Assembly (NCBI GenBank): GCA_963844115.1 | Contig: CAWJNN010000023.1 | Coordinates: forward strand, 62,001-126,000 | Source of the DNA: CS4-C045 sp963844115 | Lineage (GTDB): Bacteria > Planctomycetota > Planctomycetia > Pirellulales > UBA7805 | Reading direction: 5' to 3' | Length of the DNA stretch: 64,000 bases | Shown: positions 34,337 to 43,138 of the stretch, piece by piece | Numbering within the stretch: the first letter of the stretch is position 1 | Layout: each line of letters begins with the position of its first letter | Position numbers and translations under genes: made by a program | The notes under the pieces: generated by a model | Seen by the model: only the letters and a program-made list of their open reading frames with translations | Told to the model about the DNA's origin: nothing | The model's database searches: none

Positions 34337-34900
34337 CTACAGGAAGGGAAACTGACGCAAGAGATCGAACCTGACCAGGATCACGGCGACAAGCGCGCTG
34401 GGTGCCAAATACAACGTCGTTTTCGATTCGTTATCGAGGCTGCCTAAATGCGAAAAACCTCGCAAGCGAACGGCGGCCCAGAGGTACTGTGCGATCTGTT
34501 GAAAAAGACGGAAAGCGCCAATTTGCCACACGAGGATTACCAAGGCAAGCGCACCACCCAGTACAAAGCTCCACAACATCGCTTCTAATCCCATGCGAAG
34601 TCCTAGAAACGAGCCGATCATCGCCATCAGCTTAACGTCCCCGCCACCGATCTTGAAAAAGACGAAGCACACCAGCATGCAGCCGCCGCAAGCCAGTAAA
34701 CCCCACAAGCAATCGGAAAGTGTCGCCTCGCCCGCGTATTTTCGTACGGAATCGGTCGCCCCGCACAGACTCACCAGGGCGGCGCAGACCAAGCCACTCA
34801 CGATACCCGGGTAGGTTGTCCAGTTGTAAATCTTGTGCGACCGCAAATCGGTCACAACGGCTGCCGTCATAAAGCCCAGCAGCAGCACCGTAGACGACAT
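34337..34900 (-). CDS. cpaA: Prepilin peptidase of the A24/CpaA type
   Basis: A 187-residue integral membrane aspartyl protease of the CpaA/TadV type. Both catalytic aspartates are visible: the first in VVTDLRSHKIYNW near the N-terminus and the second in GGGDVKLMAMIG in the middle, with about six hydrophobic segments. It cuts leader peptides of Flp pilins. It lacks the N-terminal methylase domain of long PilD enzymes, as normal for the Tad branch. The two small pilin-like genes lie directly upstream. Confidence 0.9.
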   Translation of the reverse strand: MSSTVLLLGFMTAAVVTDLRSHKIYNWTTYPGIVSGLVCAALVSLCGATDSVRKYAGEATLSDCLWGLLACGGCMLVCFVFFKIGGGDVKLMAMIGSFLGLRMGLEAMLWSFVLGGALALVILVWQIGAFRLFQQIAQYLWAAVRLRGFSHLGSLDNESKTTLYLAPSALVAVILVRFDLLRQFPFL

Positions 34901-34913
34901 ACGTTGAGACTCG

Positions 34914-35135
34914 TTACGGTTCGATAAAGTCGTCTCGGCTCTCCTCTAATTCCTCCATGCCAGTCATGAAGTACCCCTTGATCATCGGCCAACCGACCTT
35001 ATAGAGGAAGATTAGTACTGGCAGAGCAATTAGCCCAATAACGAGAATGGTCTCCAGGCTGACCTGACCATCCTCATCTTCGTGGACGCGACGAAGTATC
35101 GTCTTTAGAGAAACTCGATCGTAATCCGAATTCAT
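34914..35135 (-). CDS. Flp/TadE-type pilin-like small protein
   Basis: 73 residues from the ATG at 35135: an acidic/basic head ending in HEDEDGQVSLETILVIGLIALPVLIFLYKVGWPMIKGYF followed by an acidic tail. The G-Q-V-S-L-E-T then hydrophobic helix is a class-III pilin-like processing site (G, then E at position +5). It stands directly before the prepilin peptidase. A longer frame to 35225 exists but its extra 30 residues are uninformative. Confidence 0.75.
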   Translation of the reverse strand: MNSDYDRVSLKTILRRVHEDEDGQVSLETILVIGLIALPVLIFLYKVGWPMIKGYFMTGMEELEESRDDFIEP

Positions 35136-35250
35136 TGCTGCGTCCTCGCTCTCTTCTCTCGTTCTCTGTCCGTAGCTATCGCTTCCATCAACCGGTTGCC
35201 CCCCTCGCCCGTTGCCACAACTCACGTCGACAGCTCAAGCCGACGAACCC

Positions 35251-35430
35251 CTACGTGAACGGCCAACCTAGGACAACAGTCGTTAACTCGTACACCAATC
35301 GCATCATGCGGGGGCCAACCCACATTAACAACGTCGCCATCGGCAACACGATGCCCAATACCAATACATAGTCCAGTGTTGCGACGCCCCGTCGAGCCGA
35401 CGTTCGGATTCTATATCCCGCATCCCGCAT
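35251..35430 (-). CDS. Second pilin-like small protein
   Basis: The informative part is RRGVATLDYVLVLGIVLPMATLLMWVGPRMMRLVYELTTVVLGWPF: charged head, G-V-A-T-L-D then a hydrophobic helix, like a Flp pilin. The start is unclear because the upstream heptamer array (ATGCGGG-type on this strand) supplies several in-frame ATG codons. I chose the ATG at 35430. It lies between the cpaF-like ATPase and the first pilin-like gene. Confidence 0.6.
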   Translation of the reverse strand: MRDAGYRIRTSARRGVATLDYVLVLGIVLPMATLLMWVGPRMMRLVYELTTVVLGWPFT

Positions 35431-35494
35431 CTCGTTTCCCGCTCCCCGCATCCCGCATCCCATATCCCGCATCTCGCATCTCGCATCCCGCTCT
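35413..35494 (-). repeat. Heptanucleotide array (CCCGCAT / CTCGCAT) overlapping a pilin start
   Basis: About 80 bases of seven-base words CCCGCAT, CTCGCAT and CCCATAT. On the coding strand each reads ATGCGGG or ATGCGAG, so the array offers serial start codons to the pilin-like gene and starts a few bases after the ATPase stop. Confidence 0.8.
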
Positions 35495-35499
35495 CGATT

Positions 35500-36612
35500 C
35501 TATCGAATCCACAAAGCATTGGTCAATTTTATCTGTTCGCTAAGACCTTGGTCCTGTAATTCTTTGGCAAACGTCGGCTTTTCGCCTGTCGCCACCAGTT
35601 CGGCTTCCAGCCGTCCGTCCGTCCGTCGACCTTTGAGCTGACAGACGAACAGATCGCGAATCTGGTATTGGTTTTGATCATCCAATCCATAGGTTTCCGT
35701 GATTCGCGCAACTTTACGTGATCCGTCTTCGCTGTACCGAGCCAACTGGACGACGAGGTCGATCGCCGAACCGACCTGGGCCCGAGCCACATAAACCGGA
35801 ATATCGATGTCCGACATCAGCGACAACGTTTCCATCCGGATCAGCGCATCCCTGGCCGTGTTGGCGTGAACGGTCGACAGGCTACCGGCATGGCCACTGA
35901 TCATTGATTGGACCAGATCCAATGCCTCGCCCGATCGCACTTCACCGACAATAATCCGGTCGGGCCGCATCCGCAGCGAGTTGACGAACAACTGCCGAAC
36001 GGTCAGCTTGCCCCTGCCCTGCCGGTCGCCTGGTTGAGCCTCCAGGTAGAGACAATGCTGCTGGGCAAGGCGAAGCTCGGAGGTGTCCTCGATGACGACC
36101 ATCCGTTCTTCCTCCGGGACGCTGGCAGATAACGCATTCAGAAACACCGTCTTCCCGGTGCCGGTTCCGCCAGAAATCAGAATATTCTTCTTCAGTCTTA
36201 CGCAGAAATCGAGAAACTCGCACGCTTCCGGCGAAATACTGCCGAATCGGATCAAATCGTCCATCCCCAGGATTTCCTGGGAAAATTTGCGGATCGTCAG
36301 GTACGTGCCGGTCCGAGCACTGGGAGGGACAATTGCGTTGACGCGTGATCCGTTGGGCAGTCGAGCGTCCAGGATCGGACGCTCTGGATCGATTTCCCGC
36401 CCAACCCATTGCGCGATATTGTGAATTGCCGACGTCAGGGCGTCGTCGCTCTCAAATCGCGCGTCGGTCCGTTCAATCTTTCCGCGCCGTTCGACATAGA
36501 CCGTGTCATACCCATTGACCATGATTTCTGTCACGGTGTCATCGCGTAACAGATCGCCGATCGGGTCGAGGAAGTAATCGACGCTGGCTTCGTAAATCGC
36601 TTCGCGTGCCAT
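35500..36612 (-). CDS. cpaF: Tad/Flp pilus secretion ATPase CpaF
   Basis: 370 residues of the CpaF/TadA type IV secretion-like ATPase. Features: N-terminal DDTVTEIMVNGYDTVYVERRGKIE, VPPSARTGTYLTIRKF, Walker A ISGGTGTGKTVFLNAL (about residue 145), EDTSELRL (Asp box) and Walker B IIVGEVRSGEALDLVQSMISGHAGSLSTVHAN with the His box. It powers Flp pilus assembly from the cytoplasmic side. It heads a minus-strand operon with pilins and prepilin peptidase. The TadB/TadC platform and RcpA secretin genes are not in this window, so the locus is incomplete here. Confidence 0.93.
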   Translation of the reverse strand: MAREAIYEASVDYFLDPIGDLLRDDTVTEIMVNGYDTVYVERRGKIERTDARFESDDALTSAIHNIAQWVGREIDPERPILDARLPNGSRVNAIVPPSARTGTYLTIRKFSQEILGMDDLIRFGSISPEACEFLDFCVRLKKNILISGGTGTGKTVFLNALSASVPEEERMVVIEDTSELRLAQQHCLYLEAQPGDRQGRGKLTVRQLFVNSLRMRPDRIIVGEVRSGEALDLVQSMISGHAGSLSTVHANTARDALIRMETLSLMSDIDIPVYVARAQVGSAIDLVVQLARYSEDGSRKVARITETYGLDDQNQYQIRDLFVCQLKGRRTDGRLEAELVATGEKPTFAKELQDQGLSEQIKLTNALWIR

Positions 36613-36690
36613 GGTTCACTGGAGGATTGGAATGGTGGAAGAGAAGATTGGAATGGTGGAAGATTGGAATGTTGGAATAGTGGAATAAAA
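36612..36690 (-). repeat. Heptanucleotide-like array upstream of cpaF
   Basis: Words TTGGAAT, GGTGGAA, GTTGGAAT and AGTGGAA repeat with a seven- to eight-base period immediately upstream of the cpaF start on the other strand. Confidence 0.65.
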
Positions 36691-37096
36691 GGGATAGCGG
36701 TTGCATGCAATCTCAATCATCAGCGTACTGACAATCCATCCTCACTGCCGGCCCCACTGTCGTCAACCGCACAGGCCGGAATCCGACTTTGATACGCCTT
36801 TAATACCCCGAGAAGGACGCAGGTCAAAGGTAAAAGATAGAACGTAAAGATGAGCGAGTCGCCACGCAGGGCCACCGGTAGCCTCTGTCTTCCGTCTTCT
36901 GCCTTCCGGCCCTTCAATGCCGCCGGTCGCTCCGAGAAATTCCGCTTTGTCCGAATTGCCCCAATCTCCGCGCGACCGGCTTCTGATCACCGATCACCGT
37001 TTACCGATTACCGATTACTGATTACTGATCACCGGACACCTTGCACGCGAACAGCGTGTGGCATAGGTTCAATTATCGTAGCTGACCATCTTTTCT
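36691..37096. other. Intergenic region with a second array, upstream of tRNA
   Basis: No gene is supported. Bases about 36975-37035 form another array of seven-base words (GATCACC, GATTACC, GATTACT). The rest shows nothing recognisable. The promoter of the cpaF operon and of the tRNA should lie here. Confidence 0.45.
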
Positions 37097-37170
37097 GTCC
37101 CCGTAGCTCAATTGGATAGAGCGTCGGCCTCCGAAGCCGAAGGTTGCAAGTTCGAGCCTTGCCGGGGATA
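37097..37170 (+). tRNA. tRNA-Arg (anticodon CCG)
   Basis: A 74-nt tRNA with acceptor strand GTCCCCG paired to CGGGGAT (one G-T end pair), D-arm TAGCTCAATTGGATAGAGC, anticodon stem GTCGGCC/GGCCGAA-type enclosing the loop CTCCGAA with anticodon CCG, and T-arm TTGCAAGTTCGAGCCTTGC. The discriminator base is A and no CCA is encoded. Decodes CGG (arginine). Confidence 0.95.
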
Positions 37171-37251
37171 CTCGGATTCGAGCGTTATTCGTGATTGGCT
37201 GCCGCGGTTCGCTCAAGCCTCGCGCGTGGCGTTCGCTGGTCAACTTCTGGC

Positions 37252-38043
37252 TCAGGGCACATCGAAGGATTGCACGATGCCGGTCGAGCACGTCACCGGG
37301 CCTGATTCGGTTTGAATGATCAGCGCGCCGTTATCGTCGATACCCTTGCACGCGCCGACGTATTGCTTCTCGCCGACCAGCAGCGTGACCGTTTTGCCGT
37401 TCAATATGCAGAGATCCGTCCAACGCTGACGTAGTTGATCTGGTTTGTGTTCTAACCGATGCAACTGGTGCTCGATCTGTTTCAAAATGCTGAGCAACAG
37501 CTGGGGGCGATCGTGCGATCCTTCCGTTAGATCAATCAGCGATGTTGCCTGACCTTGCAGGTCAACCGGCGCCGAGTGAATGGAGTTGTTGACGTTCATA
37601 CCGATGCCGATGACAAGCATTCTGTTGGGGCGGGCGACCGTTTCAATCAGTATGCCCGCGAGCTTGCGGTCGGAGACAAAGACATCGTTGGGCCACTTGA
37701 GACCTACGTCGAGTGCGGGACTGAGCTTTTGGATCGCTTCGCAGACCGCGACACCGACGGCTAACGACGCCAGCGACAATCGCTGCGGATCGGCAAGGGC
37801 TGGCGGGCAATCGATCAACAAGGAAAAGGTGAGCGCACCTGCCTCAGACCACCAGGGATTCGAGCCCCGCCCTCGTCCTGCCGTCTGATGCTCAGCGACG
37901 ATCAGCAAGGGCGATTTTTGTGGGTCCTGATCGGCCCGCTGCAGCGCAAGATCGTTGGTCGATGGCAGACGCGCGTGGGTCTCGATGTGCTCAATAAACG
38001 TCGCGCGTTTGACGTCTTCGCATTGTTCGACGGTCAATGTCAT
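37252..38043 (-). CDS. birA: Biotin--[acetyl-CoA-carboxylase] ligase
   Basis: 263 residues; it attaches biotin to carboxylase carrier proteins. Key elements: the STNDLALQRA substrate loop, the nucleotide/biotin-binding QTAGRGRGSNPWWS, LKWPNDVFVSDRKLAGILIET, IGIGMNVNNS and the C-terminal domain with GKTVTLLVGEKQYVGACKGIDDNGALIIQT. The N-terminal DNA-binding domain of Escherichia-type BirA is absent, so it is a mono-functional ligase. It is the last gene of the tup operon strand, 37 bases after the ATPase gene. Confidence 0.92.
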   Translation of the reverse strand: MTLTVEQCEDVKRATFIEHIETHARLPSTNDLALQRADQDPQKSPLLIVAEHQTAGRGRGSNPWWSEAGALTFSLLIDCPPALADPQRLSLASLAVGVAVCEAIQKLSPALDVGLKWPNDVFVSDRKLAGILIETVARPNRMLVIGIGMNVNNSIHSAPVDLQGQATSLIDLTEGSHDRPQLLLSILKQIEHQLHRLEHKPDQLRQRWTDLCILNGKTVTLLVGEKQYVGACKGIDDNGALIIQTESGPVTCSTGIVQSFDVP

Positions 38044-38080
38044 ATCCAGATCATCCCCTGACGATCAGCAGTGTTCTCGG

Positions 38081-38680
38081 TCATGCCGCACCGTCGATTC
38101 GGTAAACTCGGGCGTGTAGATCGACGGGAAGCGTTACCGGAGACGTTAACACGATCGTTTGCCCTGATATCCCCTCGATGACTCGACAGAGGATGTCGAT
38201 GCCCTCTTCGTCCAAGTCGGCCGCGGTCTCGTCCAGCAAAAGGATCTTTGGCTCGAGGGCAAAGGCACGTGCTAGTGCGACTCTGCGTTGCTCGCCGCCG
38301 GAAAGATCGCGGCAACTTCGTTTCGACAGCTGGTCAATTCCAAAACGTCGCAGCCATTGCATGCCAGTATCGATCTGCTGCTGGCGCGGAAGGCGACGAG
38401 CGGCCAGGCCGTAGGTCACGTTGGACAGGGTTGTGCCCCGAAAAAGGAACGGCGACTGGTGCACGAAGACTCGTTCGCGCGACGGCACGTCGATTCGACA
38501 TCGGCCGCTGTATTCGTCTTCCAGGCCACCGATAATCCGCAGCAACGTTGACTTTCCCGTTCCGTTGCCGCCGACGATCCCGACATGTTCGCCCGCCACG
38601 ATCTGCAGTTCGGGAATCTGGCAGATGGTCTTGTTCCCTTTGCGAACCTGCAACTTCTGAATGTCAACGAGGCAGCTCAT
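38081..38680 (-). CDS. tupC: Tungstate/molybdate-type ABC transporter ATPase
   Basis: 200 residues from the ATG at 38680 (a GTG-type longer frame to 38707 exists). Walker A GGNGTGKST, Q-loop VHQSP, signature DLSGGEQRRVALARA and Walker B ILLLDETAADLDEE are present. It overlaps the permease gene by four bases. The operon order substrate-binding protein, permease, ATPase is that of tungstate importers. Length and the absence of a C-terminal ion-binding domain fit TupC and not ModC. Confidence 0.88.
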   Translation of the reverse strand: MSCLVDIQKLQVRKGNKTICQIPELQIVAGEHVGIVGGNGTGKSTLLRIIGGLEDEYSGRCRIDVPSRERVFVHQSPFLFRGTTLSNVTYGLAARRLPRQQQIDTGMQWLRRFGIDQLSKRSCRDLSGGEQRRVALARAFALEPKILLLDETAADLDEEGIDILCRVIEGISGQTIVLTSPVTLPVDLHARVYRIDGAA

Positions 38681-39375
38681 GGCCGATCCTGCTCGCGACT
38701 GAGCCACGCGGCCACTGTCGTGATTACTAGTGCCATGAATAATAGTATCAGGCTCATCGCGATACCACGCGCGAACTCACCTTTGCTTGTTTCCAGGGCC
38801 GTTGCCGTGGCTAAGGTTCGAGTTTGGGATTTGATATTGCCGCCGACCAACATGGCGATACCGAGTTCTGTGAAGCAGCGTGCAAAGGCGGCAAGCAAAG
38901 CCAATGTTATTCCCAATCGGGCTTCCGAGATAGAAGTTTGCCAACGTCGCAACGGTCCCGCGCCCAATGTCCACGCCGTCTCGGCGACGCGCGCGTCAAG
39001 GCTGCGGATCGATCCGTGCGTCAGCGTTACAATAATGGGTAACGCCAAAAAGATCTCACACAGCGCGATGCCCCAGGGCGTGTACAAGAGATCGAGTCCG
39101 CCCAGGGGCCCGCTGCGCGATAACATCGCAAAACCAACGACGCCGATCAGCACAGTTGGTACCGCCATTCCGACTCGAAACAGGATGACGAGCACAGATC
39201 GGCCCCTGAATTTCGTGCCGGCCAACAGCGAACCGATTGCGATGCCAAAGATGGCTGCGATGCCAACGGCGACCAGCGAGACCCAGAGACTGCGCCACGC
39301 GGCCTGCAATACAAGCGTGTCGCCCTGCATCAACAGTCGAATCGATTCGCTAAGTCCCTCCCAAAGAAGCTGCAT
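38677..39375 (-). CDS. tupB: Tungstate-type ABC transporter permease
   Basis: 232 residues, about six hydrophobic segments, with the binding-protein-dependent transport motif as ETAWTLGAGPLRRWQTSISEARLGI (EAA loop) and the N-terminal WRSLWVSLVAVGIAAIFGIAIGSLLAG. The FTELGIAMLVGGNIKSQTRTLATATALETSKGEFARGIAMSLIL segment is characteristic of TupB-like permeases. It follows the binding-protein gene by nine bases. Confidence 0.88.
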   Translation of the reverse strand: MQLLWEGLSESIRLLMQGDTLVLQAAWRSLWVSLVAVGIAAIFGIAIGSLLAGTKFRGRSVLVILFRVGMAVPTVLIGVVGFAMLSRSGPLGGLDLLYTPWGIALCEIFLALPIIVTLTHGSIRSLDARVAETAWTLGAGPLRRWQTSISEARLGITLALLAAFARCFTELGIAMLVGGNIKSQTRTLATATALETSKGEFARGIAMSLILLFMALVITTVAAWLSREQDRP

Positions 39376-39384
39376 CAGCGTCGC

Positions 39385-40233
39385 CTAGGGTTGCGAACCG
39401 AGTCGTAACGGATGGAAAAGTTGTCGCCCACCGATCTGATAGCTTTGGATCAGCTGTTGCGCTTCATTCGAAATAAGATACTCGACTAAAGCGTTGGCTA
39501 ATTGGTCAGCTATCATTCTATGCTTGTCTGGCGCAACGCCGATGGCGGCATAGGTATTGCGCAAATCGTCACTGGCGGCAGTTAGCGGTTCCAGATCAAT
39601 CTTGTCGGCGAACTTCAGATAGGTGCCCATGTCTGCGAGGATGTAGCCTTGCATTTCGTTGGCCATGATCAACGATCGCCCCATCCCCTGTCCGGTTTCG
39701 ACGTAGTGTTTGCCCGAGGGTGTAATGCCTGCTGCCTTCCAGAGGTCTAATTCCCGACGGTGTGTGCCGCTATCATCGCCGCGCGAGAGGAAGCGGTGCC
39801 GGCCCTCCGCGATGGTGTTTAGCGCATCGATGCAGGCGACATCGCGAATTCGAGCCGGATCATTCTGCGGGCCGAGGATCGAGAAGTAATTGTACATCAG
39901 CGGCTCGTGACGAATCCCATGGCCTGCTTCCATGAATGCTTCTTCTGCCTGGCGATCGTGCACGAGCAGAATGTCGGCATCCCCGGTCTCCCCGAGCTTC
40001 AAGGCGGCGCCGGTACCCACCGCAATGATGTCGACGCGGCAGTTCTGGGCTGTCTCGAAGCGGGGTAATAGTTTGTCTAACAATCCCGAGTCGCGCGTAC
40101 TGGTCGTTGTCGCCAGTCGTAAAACCCTTTTCGTACCTGCCCGCGATCTGTCTTCACGACAACCAGGGCTGTTGAACGTCAAAAGCAGAAGCAGCAACAG
40201 AAGCAGTGATTTGGGGAGAATCGCTGTCATCAA
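39385..40233 (-). CDS. tupA: Tungstate-binding lipoprotein
   Basis: 282 residues with lipoprotein signal (LLLLLLLLLTFNSPGC). The mature part begins RLATTTSTRDSGLLDKLLPRFE and has GTGAALKLGETGDADILLVHDRQAEEAF, the oxyanion-binding pattern of TupA-type proteins, then FLSRGDDSGTHRRELDLW and MGTYLKFADKIDLEPL. The threonine-rich first strand and serine-threonine anion site match known tungstate binders. Molybdate cannot be excluded. First gene of tupABC-birA. Confidence 0.88.
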   Translation of the reverse strand: MMTAILPKSLLLLLLLLLTFNSPGCREDRSRAGTKRVLRLATTTSTRDSGLLDKLLPRFETAQNCRVDIIAVGTGAALKLGETGDADILLVHDRQAEEAFMEAGHGIRHEPLMYNYFSILGPQNDPARIRDVACIDALNTIAEGRHRFLSRGDDSGTHRRELDLWKAAGITPSGKHYVETGQGMGRSLIMANEMQGYILADMGTYLKFADKIDLEPLTAASDDLRNTYAAIGVAPDKHRMIADQLANALVEYLISNEAQQLIQSYQIGGRQLFHPLRLGSQP

Positions 40234-40311
40234 CCAGCTTCTCGCGAGCGAGTTTGTTTGCGATGAAATTCGATCCTGATTGCAATCGTGATCGCAGGGG
40301 GCGGATCGGTC

Positions 40312-40345
40312 AAAAAAAGCCCCTCAAGCGAACGCCTGAGGGGCT
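40312..40345 (-). terminator. Intrinsic terminator downstream of glutamine synthetase
   Basis: On the minus strand AGCCCCTCA pairs with TGAGGGGCT (9 bp, extended by GCG/CGC across a two-base gap), followed by seven T residues. It lies 76 bases after the glutamine synthetase stop (40421) and before tupA. Confidence 0.9.
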
Positions 40346-40420
40346 CAAATTGCAAGGCTTCACAAGGGGTTGAAAAATTTTGAAGATCTGTGCTTTGAAG
40401 ATCCGTGCGTTGTTAATTTA

Positions 40421-41430
40421 TTACACGCCGGATTCCTTCACTGTCTTGATGATGGCCGCCGCAACCTTGTAGGGGTCGGCGTTGGAAGCCGGGCGACGAT
40501 CTTCCAGGCGGCCTTTCCATCCCCCATCGATGGTGGCGATCGGGATGCGAATGGATGCTCCACGGTCGGAGATGCCGTAGCTGAATTGATCGATTCTCTG
40601 GGTTTCGTGGTCGCCTGTTAAACGCTGCTCGTTATGAGCACCGTAGACGTCAATATGGTGGGGAATGCGTTCACCGAACGCGGCGCAGATGATGTTGAAC
40701 GTTTCTTCCTTGCCAGATTCGCGCATGACGGCATTGGAGAAGTTGGCGTGCATGCCCGAACCGTTCCAGTCCGGGGCCCAAAGGGCTTCGGATGCCATTC
40801 GATCGCGAGTCCGTAGCTCTCGCCCACGCGTTCCAACAGGTAACGAGCAACCCAGGTTTCATCTCCGGCTCGCTTAGCTCCCTTGGCAAAAACCTGGAAT
40901 TCCCATTGGCCCGCGGCGACTTCCGCGTTGATACCTTCCACGTTAATGCCGGCCTCAAGGCAAGCATCCAGATGCTCTTCGACGGCCCCTCGGCCATGGC
41001 AGTTCTTGGCACCGACGGAACAGTAATACGGGCCCTGCGGCGCAGGAAACCCTGCCGGTGGAAAGCCAGGCGGCAGATTGGTTGTCGTGTCCCACAGGAA
41101 ATACTCTTGCTCGAAGCCGAACCAGAAATCTTCGTCGTCATCTTCAATGGTCGCGCGGGCATTGGATACGTGCGGTGAACCATCGGCGTTCAAGACTTCC
41201 GTCAATACCAGGAACGCGTCCTCGCGACCCGGATCCGGAAAGATCGCTACCGGCCTCAAGAGACAGTCGGACTCGGCACCGGTCGCTTGTTCGGTTGAGC
41301 TACCGTCAAACGACCAGATCGGGCAATCTTCTAGCTTGCCGCCAAAATCCTTTTCAACTCGTGTCTTGGACCGCAAACTCTGCGTTGGCTTGTAACCGTC
41401 CAGCCAAATGTACTCTAACTTGGCAACCAT
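40421..41430 (-). CDS. glnII: Glutamine synthetase, eukaryote-like type II, one-base frame break
   Basis: Two frames (41430-40618 and 40798-40421) make one type II glutamine synthetase of about 336 residues. N-terminus MVAKLEYIWLDGYKPTQSLRSKT, then WSFDGSSTEQATGAESDC, EQEYFLWD, YYCSVGAKNCHGR, GINAEVAAGQWEFQV and IEWHPKPFG are in the first frame. DWNGSGMHANFSN, HNEQRLTG and the C-terminal DRGASIRIPIATIDGGWKGRLEDRRPASNADPY are in the second. The break is a single base missing in the GGGGCCC run at 40773-40779. Such an enzyme should be essential for ammonia assimilation, so a base-call error is likely. A terminator follows. Confidence 0.9.
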
Positions 41431-41836
41431 CGTGTGCTTTACTCCTTACCAATTACCCAAATGAAATTCTGTTTTCCGACGTCGTTCGTGCCACCGCGGT
41501 CAACGCGCTCCAGCAGCGCTCCCTTCGTGCGAAAGAAACGCGTGCCAGCGTGGCGATCCCAATTGCGGCGATCCCAGATGACGCCTCCCAGCACCTTCCC
41601 GGAAGCGAATCGATCGTCTCAGATATATTCGAAACTATCGACGCATTTGCCTGGGCTTCAGGCCGTTCGGTGCAATGTCCGTGCCAATCGTAAATACCAA
41701 GTCGTATATATTAGGGTTTTAAGATGCGAATGCAATCGGCCCCGGCCAATTTCGCATCAGTTACCGACGCCAAATTGCCCAAATGTTGAGCACGGATTGA
41801 GCGTTTCCCAGGCAGGTCGCGACGATGACGGACGGC
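41431..41836. other. Gene-free stretch upstream of glutamine synthetase
   Basis: About 400 bases with no supportable gene. The promoter of the glutamine synthetase gene should lie in its left part. I can name no element with confidence. Confidence 0.35.
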
Positions 41837-42823
41837 CTAGTCGCCGTTGGGCAGAATCGCTTTTTCGCGAAATTGTCGGATAGCGCGGATCATCTCTAAC
41901 ATGCTCTGGTAGCGGTCGGCAGGTTTCTTTTGCATTGCCCTGTGACAGATCGCGTCCAGAGGAGTGGGGACCGTGAAGTGTTTCGAGACCGTACTGGGTG
42001 GCGGCGGCTCTTCGTGCAGGATGTTGTCAAACGTCTCGTTGATGGTCCGCCCGCGGAACGGTTCCTTGAGCGCCAGAATTTCGTACAACATCACACCCAT
42101 GCTGAAGATATCGGTCCGTTCGTCCACCGGCAGATCGCGTACCTGTTCGGGAGACATGTAGAGGGGTGTTCCCGGACGTCTGCCGGTTCCGGTCAGGCGA
42201 TCTTGAAGCTCAGTTTGCGTAACTTCATCTTCTCGCGACTCATTGGGCATTCCCCAAACCTTGGCGACCCCCCAGTCCATCAAGTAGACCTCATCGTACA
42301 GTCCGACGAGGATGTTTTCCGGTTTGATATCGCGATGAATGACGCCTCGCCGATGGGCGTAGGCTAACGCATTACCGGCCAGGACCAGAATCTCCAGTAG
42401 TCGTTCCAGCGTGAACTCTTTTATTGCCGGTTCGTCACCGCGGGCCATACTGACCAGGATCTTATAGAGGCTATCTCCTTCGACCTTCTTCATGGCAAAG
42501 TAGATCTCGCCTTCGTCGGTCTTGCCAATTTCGTAGACCGGAACGGTATTGGGATGGGTCAGTTGCGCGGTGATACGTGCCTCGCGCAAGAGTCGTCGGC
42601 GATCGCGCGGCGAGTTCTCGCGATCCTTCCTTAGCGTCTTGATCGCGACCTTGCGACCGAGGTTACCGTCGGTACAAGCCATCAGCACGCCATTTCCACC
42701 CCCCGCGAGTTCGCTAAAGTTGCCGTACTTCTTGAAATCGTTGGTAAACCAGTCGGGAAGTCCGGCGTCGGTCGTCGCCAGGTAGATGCCTGGATACGTC
42801 TCTTTTTTATCGGGGTCCGACAT
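41837..42823 (-). CDS. Serine/threonine protein kinase
   Basis: 328 residues from the ATG at 42823 (ten more from an upstream frame). Protein kinase core: glycine-rich LAGGGNGVLMACTD, VAIKTLRKD (catalytic Lys), HPNTVPVYEIGKTDE, HRDIKPENILVG, DWG at the magnesium site (VYLMDWGVAK instead of DFG), and GTPLYMSPEQVRDLPVDERTDIFSMGVMLYEILA. The domain is nearly the whole protein: there is no membrane helix or sensory module. It probably works as a soluble, PknB-like kinase. Neighbours do not reveal its substrate. Confidence 0.92.
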   Translation of the reverse strand: MSDPDKKETYPGIYLATTDAGLPDWFTNDFKKYGNFSELAGGGNGVLMACTDGNLGRKVAIKTLRKDRENSPRDRRRLLREARITAQLTHPNTVPVYEIGKTDEGEIYFAMKKVEGDSLYKILVSMARGDEPAIKEFTLERLLEILVLAGNALAYAHRRGVIHRDIKPENILVGLYDEVYLMDWGVAKVWGMPNESREDEVTQTELQDRLTGTGRRPGTPLYMSPEQVRDLPVDERTDIFSMGVMLYEILALKEPFRGRTINETFDNILHEEPPPPSTVSKHFTVPTPLDAICHRAMQKKPADRYQSMLEMIRAIRQFREKAILPNGD

Positions 42824-42849
42824 GGGCGGCTGCTCCTTGAAAATGCGCG

Positions 42850-43053
42850 TCAAATGCGCTCCACGGGGACAAGCTGATCGTTGAATTGAAGGCGGTGGAA
42901 TCGGTGTCTGGAATTCACAAAAAGCAATTGCTCACGTACCTGCGATTGGCTGATATGCGATTGGGGTTGCTTATCAATTTCAATGAGGAGCTGATCAAAG
43001 ACGGCATTTCGCGGATAGTCAATGGACTTCAAGATTAAGCTTGGGTTCGGCAA
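42850..43053 (-). CDS. Possible small protein before the kinase
   Basis: A 67-codon frame (MPNPSLILKSIDYPRNAVFDQLLIEIDKQPQ...) ending 26 bases before the kinase start on the same strand. It contains a helix-like VFDQLLIEIDKQPQSHISQSQVREQLLF. The charge and mix are protein-like, but no family is recognised. It could be a kinase-linked small gene or chance. Confidence 0.3.
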   Translation of the reverse strand: MPNPSLILKSIDYPRNAVFDQLLIEIDKQPQSHISQSQVREQLLFVNSRHRFHRLQFNDQLVPVERI

Positions 43054-43138
43054 AATTTCACTGTTCGAAACTTTGCGCCTTTGCGTGAAAAACCAATGTG
43101 TGAAAATCCCGGCGGTTTGGTAGAGTCTCTTCAGCTCA

